Assembly (NCBI GenBank): GCA_028287745.1
Contig: JAQBPB010000049.1
Coordinates: 1 to 64,000, forward strand
Direction: 5' to 3'
Source: Chloroflexota bacterium
GTDB taxonomy: Bacteria > Chloroflexota > Chloroflexia > Chloroheliales > Chloroheliaceae
Length of the DNA stretch: 64,000 nucleotides
In this document: piece by piece, positions 24,451-33,226 of the stretch
Layout of the letters: each line of letters begins with the position of its first letter
How positions within the stretch are numbered: position 1 is the first letter of the stretch
The notes under the pieces: model-generated
Database searches by the model: none
Told to the model about the DNA's origin: nothing
Seen by the model: only the letters and a program-made list of their open reading frames with translations
Translations under genes and position numbers: made by a program

Positions 24451-25386
24451 TTAAGTCAGGCTGATGGCGACTACCTGCACGGGACCGCCCGCCGCCGCTG
24501 TCCGGGAAGTGACCGAAACATTCGCGCCGGGTTTCAGGTCGTCCAGCGTGCCGGTAACCTGCTTTTCCAGGACCGTGGTATTGCTGATAGTAGCCGTGAT
24601 GGCTTCGCCGGTAAAACTGGTGCCGGTGAATTTATTGCCCTGTAAGGTGCCGCTGCGGACAATTACCGCGCCATTGGCTCCCCCAAAGCCAGCGGCGGCG
24701 TTACCGCCAGGGTTGCCCCCGGTGCCCCTGGCCCCAGGAGTGCCATTAGTAGCACCCGCGCCCGGCGTACCTACGTTGCCTCTGAAGCCGCCATTACCGG
24801 GGCCGGTACCGGGAGTGCCATTAGCCCCGGCCGCGGCGCCTCCCCCAAACCCGGTTGCTTCTACCGAAACCAGGCTGGCGGCGTTATAAGTACCATCGCT
24901 GCCTTTTTCGCCGGTGAGCAATACGGTCCCATTAGCCAGGGCTTTCCCAAAGTCATCGGCCGAAAGCTTTTCCAGCCGGGTTACGCGGGCGTTAGCGGCC
25001 GTAAATTCCTGGCTCTTGCCCTGGGCGTCTTTAACGGTCAATAGCTGGCTGGCTTTATCGAAGTTGACTACTGTCCCGGTTATGACGGCTGCGCGCTGGC
25101 CCTGTCCGGTTGCTGCCCCGGCGGCACCAGGTGTGGTGTTAGGGGCGGCTTGCCCGCCTGTAGCAGCGTTCGCGCCGGGTGTGGTATTAGTACCTGTAGA
25201 CGGGGTAAAGGTTGGGATGGCGGAGGCCCGGGCGGCATTATTGGCCGTAGCGGCCGCTACCGGGGCTGTGGTAGCGTTACCGGGGGCGTAAGGGTTGGTA
25301 CTGGTGGCAATTGCCCACCCGATAGCGGCCCCGGCTCCAATAATAACCAGGGCGATGATAGTTTTAATAAGACCTTTGGCAGTCAT
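24451..25386 (-). CDS. Membrane-anchored Gly/Ala-rich protein with two DUF5666-like domains
   Basis: 311 residues. One N-terminal membrane helix (residues 6-28) with no lipobox, a disordered Ala/Thr/Pro stretch to about residue 95, then two small beta domains (VITGTVVNFDKASQLLTVKDAQGK at about 100-180 and RSGTLQGNKFTGTSF...AISLT at 240-311) of the DUF5666/OB-like kind, separated by a 60-residue Gly-rich linker. Probably sits outside the membrane. Function unknown. The start ATG 25386 lacks a clear ribosome-binding site. The opposite strand shows a long frame caused by the GC-rich repeats. Confidence 0.7.
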   Translation of the reverse strand: MTAKGLIKTIIALVIIGAGAAIGWAIATSTNPYAPGNATTAPVAAATANNAARASAIPTFTPSTGTNTTPGANAATGGQAAPNTTPGAAGAATGQGQRAAVITGTVVNFDKASQLLTVKDAQGKSQEFTAANARVTRLEKLSADDFGKALANGTVLLTGEKGSDGTYNAASLVSVEATGFGGGAAAGANGTPGTGPGNGGFRGNVGTPGAGATNGTPGARGTGGNPGGNAAAGFGGANGAVIVRSGTLQGNKFTGTSFTGEAITATISNTTVLEKQVTGTLDDLKPGANVSVTSRTAAAGGPVQVVAISLT

Positions 25387-25475
25387 CGGCAGGGCTTTCT
25401 GTTCTAAAATATCGTTAAAAATGAGATGGGTAACCGGGACGTCAATTGGCAGAACAGTTAAAGACCGGCCCCTGT

Positions 25476-25488
25476 ACTCAATTTGAGT
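25476..25488. promoter_or_regulatory. Dyad upstream of the DUF5666-like gene
   Basis: ACTCAA-T-TTGAGT, a perfect 6-bp dyad 90 bases upstream of the minus-strand start. Possible regulator site; weak evidence. Confidence 0.3.
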
Positions 25489-25602
25489 AATGCTTTAGGG
25501 CTTGTGGCGATTAAACATCCAGAGGTTAGCGTCCTGTGTTTAACGAATTCTAACATCAACCCTTTATAAACTTAGCAATTTTTCGTAAAGGTTTCTTTGC
25601 TT

Positions 25603-26649
25603 TTAGACACCGATATACCGGGCGTATAAAGTCCTGGCTACATTCAAATCATCGGTGCCTTTAATAATGGCTCGGGCATCCGGAAAGAGGGTCCATTCGT
25701 AACCGTCCAGGCGGTAACGCAGTAAAAATTCATTTTCCAGCATATCCTGGGCTCCTGCCGCGCTCAACCGCCCGGCAAAACCGGCCAGGTCCAGGGTCGG
25801 GGTTGGCCGGACGGTCACCTGGACCGCGTTACGGCCGCATAGCGAAGCCACCCGGCTGCCAAGTTCCCCGGCCGCTTCCAAAAATTCAAAGTTCCGCTGG
25901 CCGCAGCAGGGGCAATCCGGCTGCCGGTCTTCCACCGGCAGGCGGTCAAAGTTTAACTGCCACAGGTCAATCGAAGTCAGGCCCCGGTTGAGCTTGCCCT
26001 GGCCGGTTAAAAACTTGATCGCTTCCCCGGCGGAAAAGGCCCCCATCATACCGACAATCGGCCCGACTATCCCGGCAGTATCGCAGGTCGGCGTAGTACC
26101 GGGTGGCGGTGGGTCCGGGAACAGGCAGCGGAAGCATGGCGTATCACCCGGCAATATTGTGCTGGTGATACCGTAAGCCGCGATTACGCCGCTGTAAATC
26201 CAGGGTTTGTTGTGTTTAACGCAGGCATCGTTCAAGAGGTAGCGCGTTTCGAAATTGTCAGTACCATCCAGCACAATATCGGCGGCCTTGACCAACTGCT
26301 CGATGTTTTCGTAATTCAGGTCTTCAACGATACCTTCGACGGTTATTTCCGAGTTAATCAGGCGCAACTTGTTGGCGGCGGCGATAGCTTTTGGCAGGTT
26401 AAGGCGCAGGTCTTCTTCGTCATAGAGGGTTTGCCGCTGCAAATTATTCAGTTCGATAAAATCGCGGTCAATAATGGTAATGTGGCCTACCCCGGCCCGG
26501 CCGAGCAGGTTGGCAATCGCCGTGCCCAGCGCTCCGCACCCGACAATCAAGGCCCTGGCCGCCAGCAGTTTTTGCTGGCCTTCCTGGCCGACACCCTTGA
26601 AGATGGTCTGCCGGATATAGCGTTCTAACCCGGTTTTATTCTCTGCCAT
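25603..26649 (-). CDS. ThiF/MoeB/HesA family adenylyltransferase
   Basis: E1-like enzyme that adenylates the C-terminal Gly of a ubiquitin-like sulfur carrier (ThiS or MoaD). 348 residues. Rossmann motif GCGALG at 37-42, a YxRQ-type start (ERYIRQTIF), zinc Cys pairs CFRC and CPCC, and the TCDTAG element holding the active-site Cys. The C-terminal 80 residues, ending RAIIKGTDDLNVARTLYARYIG, resemble the extension seen in Bacillus-type ThiF. Since moaD and moaE occur at 40450-41642, it may activate MoaD, or ThiS, or both. Divergent from the hydrolase gene. Confidence 0.88.
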   Translation of the reverse strand: MAENKTGLERYIRQTIFKGVGQEGQQKLLAARALIVGCGALGTAIANLLGRAGVGHITIIDRDFIELNNLQRQTLYDEEDLRLNLPKAIAAANKLRLINSEITVEGIVEDLNYENIEQLVKAADIVLDGTDNFETRYLLNDACVKHNKPWIYSGVIAAYGITSTILPGDTPCFRCLFPDPPPPGTTPTCDTAGIVGPIVGMMGAFSAGEAIKFLTGQGKLNRGLTSIDLWQLNFDRLPVEDRQPDCPCCGQRNFEFLEAAGELGSRVASLCGRNAVQVTVRPTPTLDLAGFAGRLSAAGAQDMLENEFLLRYRLDGYEWTLFPDARAIIKGTDDLNVARTLYARYIGV

Positions 26650-26727
26650 AGCTTACAACTCTTTCCAGACCGGCTTATTTCCTTTTACAATGCATTCAAG
26701 CTGCCGGTTATTTTTTGATATGATACA

Positions 26728-26773
26728 CTATACCGGAAGTATAGCTTGCACTGCTAATTATAGTACTTTGCAC
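26728..26773. promoter_or_regulatory. Dyad and repeated TTGCAC in the divergent control region
   Basis: CTATAC-CGGAA-GTATAG (26728-26744) overlaps a pair of TTGCAC sequences at 26746-26751 and 26768-26773, 22 bases apart (about two helix turns), each preceded by TATAG. It sits between two divergent genes and could bind a shared regulator. Confidence 0.35.
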
Positions 26774-26817
26774 CGGCCGCGTCATTTTGGCTCAATCACA
26801 AGCTTGGAGAAAAATAG

Positions 26818-27627
26818 ATGAAGCAGGTTATGGTAAACGGGTTTCCAATGGCCTACCGGGATGAAGGTAGTGGCAAGCCCCTGGTGCTGGTCCACGCTTT
26901 TCCCCTTACCAGCCTTATGTGGAATCCCCAGGTTGAGGAGTTAAAGCGCGACTACCGGGTTATCGCGCCGGACGTACGCGGTTTCGGTGAGAGTGCGGCC
27001 GGGGCACCCCGCGACCGGTTTTCCTCGGTGGAAGAGTACGCCGCTGACCTGGCGGCCTTTTTAGAGCAAATCGGCCTGGGCCAGGAAAAGGTAGTCCTGG
27101 TCGGGCTTTCGATGGGTGGCTATATTGCTTTTGATTTTTACCGCCGGTACGCCCACATGCTGCGCGGCCTGGTCCTCTGCGATACTCGCAGCGAGGCGGA
27201 CTCTGATGAAGCCCGCCAGAATCGCTTCAAGTTGATCGAAAGTGTCCGGCAGGGCGGTATGGACGCGGTAGCTGACGCCAGCCTTCCCAAACTGCTTTCG
27301 CCGGAGAATTACGGAACCAGACCGGATTTGGTCGCCGAACTATCCCGGCTAATCCGCTACAACGACCCTTACGGCACGATTGCGGCGGCGGGGGCGCTGG
27401 CAAACCGGCCCGATTCTACCGCGCTGTTGGGTACTATCAAAGTAAAAACCCTGGTTATGTGCGGTAAGGATGACCAGATAACCCCGGCCGATGGTGCCAG
27501 GAAAATGGCCCAGGCTATCCCGGATTGGCAACTTTCGATTATTCCGCACGCCGGACACCTGTCCAACCTGGAAAACCCTGAGTTTTTTAACCAGGCCCTG
27601 CACACTTTCCTGAAAGACTTAAAGTAG
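26818..27627 (+). CDS. Alpha/beta-fold hydrolase
   Basis: 269 residues. Catalytic triad positions are visible: nucleophile S98 in GLSMGG, acid D219 in GKDDQITP, and H247 in HAGHLSN. The oxyanion segment HAFPLTSLMW follows strand 3. The sequence resembles the esterase/3-oxoadipate-enol-lactonase branch, but substrate cannot be assigned. ATG 26818 follows TTGGAGAAAAATAG, with GGAG about 10 bases upstream. The alcohol dehydrogenase gene starts 53 bases later in the same direction and may be co-transcribed. Confidence 0.9.
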   Translation: MKQVMVNGFPMAYRDEGSGKPLVLVHAFPLTSLMWNPQVEELKRDYRVIAPDVRGFGESAAGAPRDRFSSVEEYAADLAAFLEQIGLGQEKVVLVGLSMGGYIAFDFYRRYAHMLRGLVLCDTRSEADSDEARQNRFKLIESVRQGGMDAVADASLPKLLSPENYGTRPDLVAELSRLIRYNDPYGTIAAAGALANRPDSTALLGTIKVKTLVMCGKDDQITPADGARKMAQAIPDWQLSIIPHAGHLSNLENPEFFNQALHTFLKDLK

Positions 27628-27680
27628 TTTTAAATATCGATATAGGCTGTTAATTTAGAAAGAACAGAATAGGTAATAGC

Positions 27681-28646
27681 TTGAGAGCATTAGTTTTTGA
27701 TGGCGCCCTAAAAGTTGAAGAGCAGCATAAAGAACCTCAAATCGGGCCGGGGGAGGCTCTGATTGAAGTCAGGCGGGCCGGGATTTGCAATACCGACCTG
27801 GAAATAACCAGGGGCTACCTGAATTTTCACGGTGTCCTGGGCCATGAATTTGTGGGAGTCGTCCGTGAAGTGGCCTCCCAGGAAGATAAAACCTGGTTAA
27901 ACAAGCGGGTGGTAGGTGAAATCAATGCCGCCTGCGGCCGCTGTGCGACCTGCCGGGCCAACCGCCCTACCCACTGTCCCAACCGCACTACAATTGGCAT
28001 CGACCGCCACGACGGGGCTTTTGCCGAGTTTGTGCGTTTGCCGGTAGTTAACCTGGTGGAAGTCCCGGCTTCGATTCCGGATGAACGGGCGGTTTTCGCC
28101 GAACCCCTGGCGGCCTCGGTCCAGATTTTGGAGCAGTTACATATTAAGCCTACCGACCGGACGCTGGTAATTGGGGACGGTAAGATGGGCCTCCTGATTT
28201 GCCAGGTCCTGCGGCTTACCGGGGCGGAAGTTACCCTGATGGGCCGCCATCCTGAGAAGGGGGCGCTGGTTGAACGCCAGGGTGTCCTTTTCCGTACCAG
28301 TATTGAGCCGGAAAAGGGCGGTTTCGATGTGGTTGTGGAATGTACCGGGAATTCCGAAGGCTTGAAAACAGCCAAAAGCCTTATCCGGCCCAGGGGTACC
28401 CTGATCCTGAAAAGCACTTACCACGGCCAGACGACTATTCCGCTGAGCGACTTTGTAGTTGATGAAATTAATATAGTCGGGTCGCGCTGCGGGCCGTTTG
28501 AACCGGCTATCCGGCTGCTGGAACGCAGGTTAATAAACGTGGATCAGTTTATTTCGGCTGAGTTTTCACTGAAGGACGGTGTTGCGGCCTTTGACGCCGC
28601 ATTTGGCAAGGGCAATATCAAAGTGCAGCTCAGGGTCAACTCATAA
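27681..28646 (+). CDS. Zinc-dependent alcohol dehydrogenase (MDR family)
   Basis: 321 residues, a little short for the family. Catalytic zinc ligands C36 and H55-E56 (GHEF), structural zinc Cys at 85, 88, 91 and 99 (CGRCATC...HC), and a Rossmann cofactor site near 165-175 (VIGDGKMG). It resembles threonine/sorbitol-dehydrogenase-type members; the substrate is unknown. TTG 27681 is the only sensible start (MRALVFDG is family-like), with a weak TAGG upstream. Closed by a strong terminator. Confidence 0.88.
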   Translation: MRALVFDGALKVEEQHKEPQIGPGEALIEVRRAGICNTDLEITRGYLNFHGVLGHEFVGVVREVASQEDKTWLNKRVVGEINAACGRCATCRANRPTHCPNRTTIGIDRHDGAFAEFVRLPVVNLVEVPASIPDERAVFAEPLAASVQILEQLHIKPTDRTLVIGDGKMGLLICQVLRLTGAEVTLMGRHPEKGALVERQGVLFRTSIEPEKGGFDVVVECTGNSEGLKTAKSLIRPRGTLILKSTYHGQTTIPLSDFVVDEINIVGSRCGPFEPAIRLLERRLINVDQFISAEFSLKDGVAAFDAAFGKGNIKVQLRVNS

Positions 28647-28664
28647 TTTCACTTTTGGCCTGAC

Positions 28665-28708
28665 AAAACCGGGGAAAGCCTTATTGTAAGCTGGTTTCCC
28701 CGGTTTTT
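28665..28708 (+). terminator. Intrinsic terminator after the alcohol dehydrogenase
   Basis: 13-bp arms (28665-28677 and 28695-28707) with 17-base loop and T5 tail. Confidence 0.9.
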
Positions 28709-29048
28709 GTTTGTTTCCAAAATAGCTTAACCAATAGACAAGTCGTAGTGACATGGCATTGTCATTCCAAACTACAGGGAGCAACCCGGTACCCCTTGGT
28801 GCCGTTGACGAATATTAACCAATAGAGGGGATGATTTAAGGCTTACCCATATATTAAAGGCGCTCCCTGGCCTGGCGAGTGTACCCGGGTAATCTAAAGA
28901 AATTCATAATCACGGCAAAAAAAGCTTGCTGACCTGCGGCCCAAAAAGGACTGAATCCGGATTAAAAGTAGAACTTAAGTGGTGAAATCAGCGGTAAGCT
29001 GGTGTACGATTGATATGCACTTATTTATTGAAATTCAGGGGAATAATT
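28709..29048 (+). other. Gene-free interval before the double MmcQ gene
   Basis: 340 bases. Contains a 12-base direct repeat TTAACCAATAGA (28727-28738 and 28815-28826) and small GGTACC-type dyads near 28789-28805. A TTGACG at 28805 has no convincing partner. Nothing else is recognised. Confidence 0.3.
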
Positions 29049-29771
29049 ATGCTAAATATTGCGCCGGATGTACTGGACCTTTGTGAGCAAGTCCGCCAGG
29101 TGGCCTCAGGTTATGGCAATACCGAAGAAAGTTTTCCCTGGGGCGTCCGAACTTTCGCCAGAGATGTGAAAAGCTGTAATTTTCTATTTATTACCGAGCA
29201 AAAAGATCATTTAGAACTTGTCTTTCGGGTCCCTTTCCTGGAAAAGGATGCGGCGCTGGACTTGCCCTTTGTAGAGCTACACAAGTCAATGGCCTCACGG
29301 GGTTGGCTGACCGCGCGGGTCAAGACGCAGGACGAGCTTGAAACGGTCCTGCCGCTGGTACACCTGAGTTACGACCTGGCGCAACCCTTTCGTCGTCCCG
29401 AAGAAGCGCTGCCGGGTGAAATGCCGCAGATCCTCGATTTTCTAGAACAGGTCCGCCGGGTAGCCTTTACTTACGAGGACGTTGAAGAATATTTTCCCTT
29501 TGGCGACCGGGCTTTCCGCAGCCGCAAGGGCCAGATTTTCCTTTATGCCAGTGAGCAGGATGAGGCGCTGTACCTGAAAGTCCGGCTGCCTTTAGGGGAA
29601 AGGGAATTTGCGCTGACCCTGCTGAACGTGGATATTCCGAAATACATCGGGCACAAAGGTTGGGTCGGCGTCCTGATTAGCAATCAGGACGAACTGGATA
29701 TGGCTATACCCTGGATCAATCTCAGCTATGAGGAAAATAGACCCAAACGTAAGCTAAAAGCTAAAAAATAA
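29049..29771 (+). CDS. Double MmcQ/YjbR-like domain protein
   Basis: 240 residues made of two tandem copies of an MmcQ/YjbR-type fold (CyaY-like). Copy one begins VLDLCEQVRQVASGYGNTEESFPWG, copy two QILDFLEQVRRVAFTYEDVEEYFPFGD; each continues through a FLFITEQ/FLYASEQ strand and ends with WLTARVKTQDELE.../WVGVLISNQDELD... and a conserved LSY. Single-domain relatives are common; their role is not established. ATG 29049 follows AGGGGA at 6 bases. The tail is Lys/Arg-rich. Confidence 0.75.
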   Translation: MLNIAPDVLDLCEQVRQVASGYGNTEESFPWGVRTFARDVKSCNFLFITEQKDHLELVFRVPFLEKDAALDLPFVELHKSMASRGWLTARVKTQDELETVLPLVHLSYDLAQPFRRPEEALPGEMPQILDFLEQVRRVAFTYEDVEEYFPFGDRAFRSRKGQIFLYASEQDEALYLKVRLPLGEREFALTLLNVDIPKYIGHKGWVGVLISNQDELDMAIPWINLSYEENRPKRKLKAKK

Positions 29772-29795
29772 CCCTGGAAGAGTTCAAGTAAACAT

Positions 29796-29823
29796 TTGCA
29801 ATAACTTGCTGCTGTGCTAGAAT
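29796..29823 (+). promoter_or_regulatory. Promoter upstream of the His-rich secreted protein
   Basis: TTGCAA (29796-29801), 16 bases, TAGAAT (29818-29823) with an extended TGC immediately before the -10. Confidence 0.6.
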
Positions 29824-29873
29824 AGGTTCGGACTGCTGAAGCATTAAGTTAGAAACCGGAATTTACCTTAGCA

Positions 29874-30428
29874 ATGGAACTTGTTCTATTACTTATAGAA
29901 CTGAAGAAGCTTGCCGCCCGTGGTTTAAGATTAGCTGCCAGTATTATTTTACCCCTGGCAATTTTAAACCTGTCGCTTGGGGCTACTATTTTACTGTCAA
30001 CCCCGCCCGGCTTTGAGAAGCCCGGGATAACCGGGAGCGACCAGGAAATCAAGTTAGTCCACATGCAAATGTTTGGCGGGGTAATCCACCTGCACGATGG
30101 TAGCGGTCCAGACCATTCTCACAGCCCGAATGTTGTGTTACCCGCAGGCGTGACCGAGCAGGAGTACCTGCCTGTCCCGACCAGGGTCCAAACGCAGACC
30201 CAGAGTTTTTCTGATTGGACGACTGCCGTCACCGGGAACCCCTATATGGCCTTTAACGGCAGCGACTCTGCCGCCAATTACTGGCAAGACCTGACGACCA
30301 GGGGCCAGGCTACCCATCAAACCCAGACCAATTATAAGCTAACCACAATCGGCCGTGAGATTCCCGGGACCGTACCCTACCCCATAAACCCTTATTTAGC
30401 AGTTCCCCTCAAACCACCAATACTATAA
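29874..30428 (+). CDS. Membrane-anchored His-rich protein of unknown function
   Basis: 184 residues, no recognised domain. One N-terminal helix (about residues 16-42) would anchor it with the rest outside. Residues 63-84 carry HMQMFGGVIHLHDG and PDHSHS, a Met/His-rich stretch suitable for copper or other metals (inference). The remainder is Thr/Gln/Pro-rich and probably disordered. A promoter is predicted 50 bases upstream, and a YtkA-like secreted protein follows, hinting at a shared metal-related role. The ATG has only weak ribosome-binding pairing (TTAGCA). Confidence 0.55.
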   Translation: MELVLLLIELKKLAARGLRLAASIILPLAILNLSLGATILLSTPPGFEKPGITGSDQEIKLVHMQMFGGVIHLHDGSGPDHSHSPNVVLPAGVTEQEYLPVPTRVQTQTQSFSDWTTAVTGNPYMAFNGSDSAANYWQDLTTRGQATHQTQTNYKLTTIGREIPGTVPYPINPYLAVPLKPPIL

Positions 30429-30627
30429 CTTTTATCCTGATAACCGCTCAAGTCAGGTCTGACTTTATTGCGCCTGCTTCTGGGATGAACCTGTTTTGCT
30501 GATCTCAAATTGCTTGCAATAAATTAGTTTGCAGACTACTTCGCTCGTATCAGGATATTTGCCTGGCCCAAATTCTTGGACCTTTGAAATTTATTCAGTT
30601 TATATAAGTTATAGGAGTCTTATTATT

Positions 30628-31341
30628 ATGCGAAAAAGTAACCTGGCAATCAAGCGAATAAGTGGGGCTGCCCTGGCTGCCCTGGTAATTTTCAGTCTGC
30701 TGGCGGTCCTGGTGCCCGGTGAAGCTTCAGCCCACGGACGGCGGACCATTGTTAATGATAAATACCAGATTATGTTCGGGTTTATAACCGAACCGGCTTT
30801 TACAGGGCAGCGCAACGGGATTGACCTGACGGTTTGCCTCGGCACCTGCGAAAATAACCCTGACGGCACCTTGAAGAACCCGGTGAAGGATGTTGACAAG
30901 ACTCTGAAAGCGGAAGTTATTTACGGCAGCTCCACCGTGCCGGTAACCCTGGCCCCGCGTTTCCGGGCCGATGGCAAATATGACGCTTACTTCTTCCCTT
31001 CCAGGGCGGGTGAGTACACTTTCCACTTTACTGGCACCATCAACGGCGACCAGGTTGACGAGAAAGTAGTGTCGGCCAAGGACGGCTTTAGTTCGGTGGA
31101 AGAACCCAAGCTGGTGCCCGCCGGGGTTTCGGCCGAAACCGGGTTAATCCAGGCCCAGCAAGCGGCTAAAGATGCCAAAGATGCCGCCGGGACTGCCACA
31201 ATCTTTGGTATCGCGGGTGTTGCCGCTGGTATCCTGGGCTTAGGTCTGGCCGGTTTCGCCCTGACCCGGCGCCCCGGCAATGTAAGTTCCACCCAGCAAT
31301 CGGCTGCTTCCGGGCGCGAACGCGGGCCACAGGGCGGCTAA
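30628..31341 (+). CDS. Secreted YtkA/CopC-like Ig-fold protein with C-terminal anchor
   Basis: 237 residues: signal peptide (residues 1-36, ending ASAHG, so the mature protein starts with a His near its N-terminus), a beta-sandwich of about 110 residues with the pattern NGIDLTVCL...DKTLKAEVIYG...YDAYFFPSRAGEYTFHFTG, a helical Ala/Lys spacer, a membrane helix at about 195-215 and a short cytoplasmic tail. An N-terminal His after signal cleavage is a hallmark of copper-binding CopC-like proteins, but this is only suggestive. ATG 30628 has AGGAG at 30613-30617; the frame upstream to 30529 is unlikely. Confidence 0.65.
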   Translation: MRKSNLAIKRISGAALAALVIFSLLAVLVPGEASAHGRRTIVNDKYQIMFGFITEPAFTGQRNGIDLTVCLGTCENNPDGTLKNPVKDVDKTLKAEVIYGSSTVPVTLAPRFRADGKYDAYFFPSRAGEYTFHFTGTINGDQVDEKVVSAKDGFSSVEEPKLVPAGVSAETGLIQAQQAAKDAKDAAGTATIFGIAGVAAGILGLGLAGFALTRRPGNVSSTQQSAASGRERGPQGG

Positions 31342-31401
31342 TTCCTGGGTTATACATTAACCTGCTAACCTGGACCTTTCCAGAGCTTATTATTTGTAAA
31401 T

Positions 31402-31463
31402 AAAGAAACCTCCTGCGTGTTGATTGGTCCGTTAAGAACCTAGAAGCGCCAGGAGGTTTCTTT
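31402..31463 (+). terminator. Terminator after the YtkA-like gene
   Basis: 14-bp arms at 31402-31415 and 31450-31463 with a 34-base loop, ending in CTTT. The long loop may hold a second weak stem. Confidence 0.75.
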
Positions 31464-31531
31464 ATGCCAGCAATACTTTGTTCCCAGACAGGATTTTTAA
31501 AGCAGAAACCTTTTTTTGGACCTGAAACAGG

Positions 31532-31540
31532 TGTTATAAT
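31532..31540 (+). promoter_or_regulatory. Extended -10 promoter of the GH57 gene
   Basis: TGTTATAAT, a full extended -10; a T-rich stretch lies where the -35 would be. Gives a leader of about 75 bases. Confidence 0.6.
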
Positions 31541-31620
31541 CTTGTGAAGATTGCTTTGTATTTAATTATTTCACTTCCCGCTCAGCAAAGAATCATTTTT
31601 AACCGGTATTTTATAGTTAA

Positions 31621-33045
31621 ATGAAGTCGGGAAAAATGAATTATCTAAGTATTCACGCACATTTCTACCAGCCGCCCCGCGAGAATCCTTTCACCGGACT
31701 GATTCCGCAAGAGGTAGGGGCCGAGCCGTTTCATGACTGGAACGAGCGGATAACTTTTGAGTGTTATGACCCGATGGCCCAGCTGGGTAATTTTGACAGG
31801 ATGAGTTTCAATATCGGGCCGACCCTGGCGGCCTGGCTGGAACAGGCTTACCCGGTAACTTACGAACGCATCCTGGAAGCCGACCGCCTGAACCTGGCCC
31901 GGAACGGGGTCGGTAATGCGATTGCCCAGGTCTACAACCATACTATTTTACCCCTGGCAAACCGCCGCGATAAGCTAACCCAGGTCAGGTGGGGCCTGGC
32001 CGATTTCCGCGCCCGGTTTGGCCGGGAAGCCGCTGCGATGTTCCTGGCCGAGTGTACGGTGGACCTGGCGACTCTCGAAGCCCTGGCCGACTGCGGCTTG
32101 AAATTTGTTATACTGGCCGAGTGGCAGGCTGCGGGCCGTCGGGTGGATATTACCCAACCGTACCTGGTCCGGCTGCCCAACGGCAAGTCTATCACGGCCT
32201 TTTTCTTTAACGGCGCCCTGGCCTGGAACCTTCATAACGACCAACTGGGCGACCCTGAGAATTTCGCCCGCTACTCTTTGCCGCTGGCGATAGACCGGCC
32301 CAAAAATTCCCGCAAGGAAGACCAGTTTGTGCTGGCGGCCAGTGACGGGGAATACTACGGCCATCATTACAAGGGCCGGGCCCACTGGCTCTCCCAATTA
32401 CTGCACACCGAGGCGCCAAAATACGGCTGGCAAATCTCTTATCCCGGACTGTACCTGCGGGACCACCCGCCCCAGGAAGAAATTTTGATTGCCGAACGTA
32501 CCGCCTGGAGCTGCTTTCATGGTCTCAACCGCTGGGAAGGGCGCTGCCAGTGCGAACCGCTGGACTTTGTAGCACCAACACCTCCCTGGAAAGGTCCTTT
32601 CCGGCTGGCCCTGGATAACCTGGCAGCGGAGTTGGACTGCGTTTACGAAGAAGCTACCGCCGGGCTATTGGCCGACCCCTGGGCTACCCGCGACCGCTAC
32701 AGCCAGGTTATTCTGCGGCAGCTTTCCCCGGCCGAGTTCACCCGCCGGGAAGTTGGCGGGGTTGAGGCATCCGGCACGGCCCTGTTGAAAGTAGAGCGGC
32801 TCCTGGAAGCCCAATTCATGCGCCAGTGGATGTATACAAGCTGCGGTTTCTTCTTTGAAGATTTGAGCCGAATTGAACCAAAAAATAATATTGCTTACGC
32901 GGCCAGGGCGATAAAGTATGTGAAAGATGCGACCGGGCAGGACCTGGGACCGGCTTTCCTGCGCGGCCTGGCCGGTGCGGTTAGCTGGCGCACCGGCCAG
33001 ACCGGTTCTCAGCTTTACCATCAGATTATGAGTCAAAGTGTTTGA
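31621..33045 (+). CDS. Glycoside hydrolase family 57 protein (DUF3536-type)
   Basis: 474 residues, no signal peptide, so cytoplasmic. The N-terminal HAHFYQPPRENPF is the typical opening of this GH57 branch, where members act on alpha-glucans such as amylose or glycogen. The motif DGEYYGHH near residue 240 carries the expected catalytic Asp; AECTVD near 140 likely carries the nucleophile Glu. It lacks the long C-terminal part present in many DUF3536 relatives. ATG 31621 or ATG 31636 could start it; neither has a strong ribosome-binding site. Related by theme to the GH13 enzyme at 51045. Confidence 0.82.
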   Translation: MKSGKMNYLSIHAHFYQPPRENPFTGLIPQEVGAEPFHDWNERITFECYDPMAQLGNFDRMSFNIGPTLAAWLEQAYPVTYERILEADRLNLARNGVGNAIAQVYNHTILPLANRRDKLTQVRWGLADFRARFGREAAAMFLAECTVDLATLEALADCGLKFVILAEWQAAGRRVDITQPYLVRLPNGKSITAFFFNGALAWNLHNDQLGDPENFARYSLPLAIDRPKNSRKEDQFVLAASDGEYYGHHYKGRAHWLSQLLHTEAPKYGWQISYPGLYLRDHPPQEEILIAERTAWSCFHGLNRWEGRCQCEPLDFVAPTPPWKGPFRLALDNLAAELDCVYEEATAGLLADPWATRDRYSQVILRQLSPAEFTRREVGGVEASGTALLKVERLLEAQFMRQWMYTSCGFFFEDLSRIEPKNNIAYAARAIKYVKDATGQDLGPAFLRGLAGAVSWRTGQTGSQLYHQIMSQSV

Positions 33046-33156
33046 GACTTTTTGTAGCCGGTTGGCGTACTAAGTTTAGTAAGTCGTCTGGCAAAACACT
33101 AATTTAAAAGGCCCGTTATTAAGGCTACCTCCCGTTCATTCTAACCCCGAGCCTGT

Positions 33157-33207
33157 GGGGCTTGCCTGAGAGGCCCCTTTAAGCGACACCTTTTTAAGCG
33201 ACACCTT
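33157..33207 (+). repeat. Hairpin and 15-bp tandem repeat before natA-like gene
   Basis: GGGGC (33157-33161) pairs with GGCCCC (33172-33177) and is followed by TTT, a possible terminator for the GH57 gene. Immediately after come two perfect adjacent copies of a 15-base unit starting TTTAAGCGACACC (33178-33192, 33193-33207). Confidence 0.6.
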
Positions 33208-33226
33208 AAGGAAGGAACCGGCACTG

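Noticed and set aside
24464..25291. Long Pro/Ala-rich plus-strand frames
   Set aside because: They are mirror frames of the Gly/Ala-rich DUF5666-like gene, caused by GC-rich repeats.
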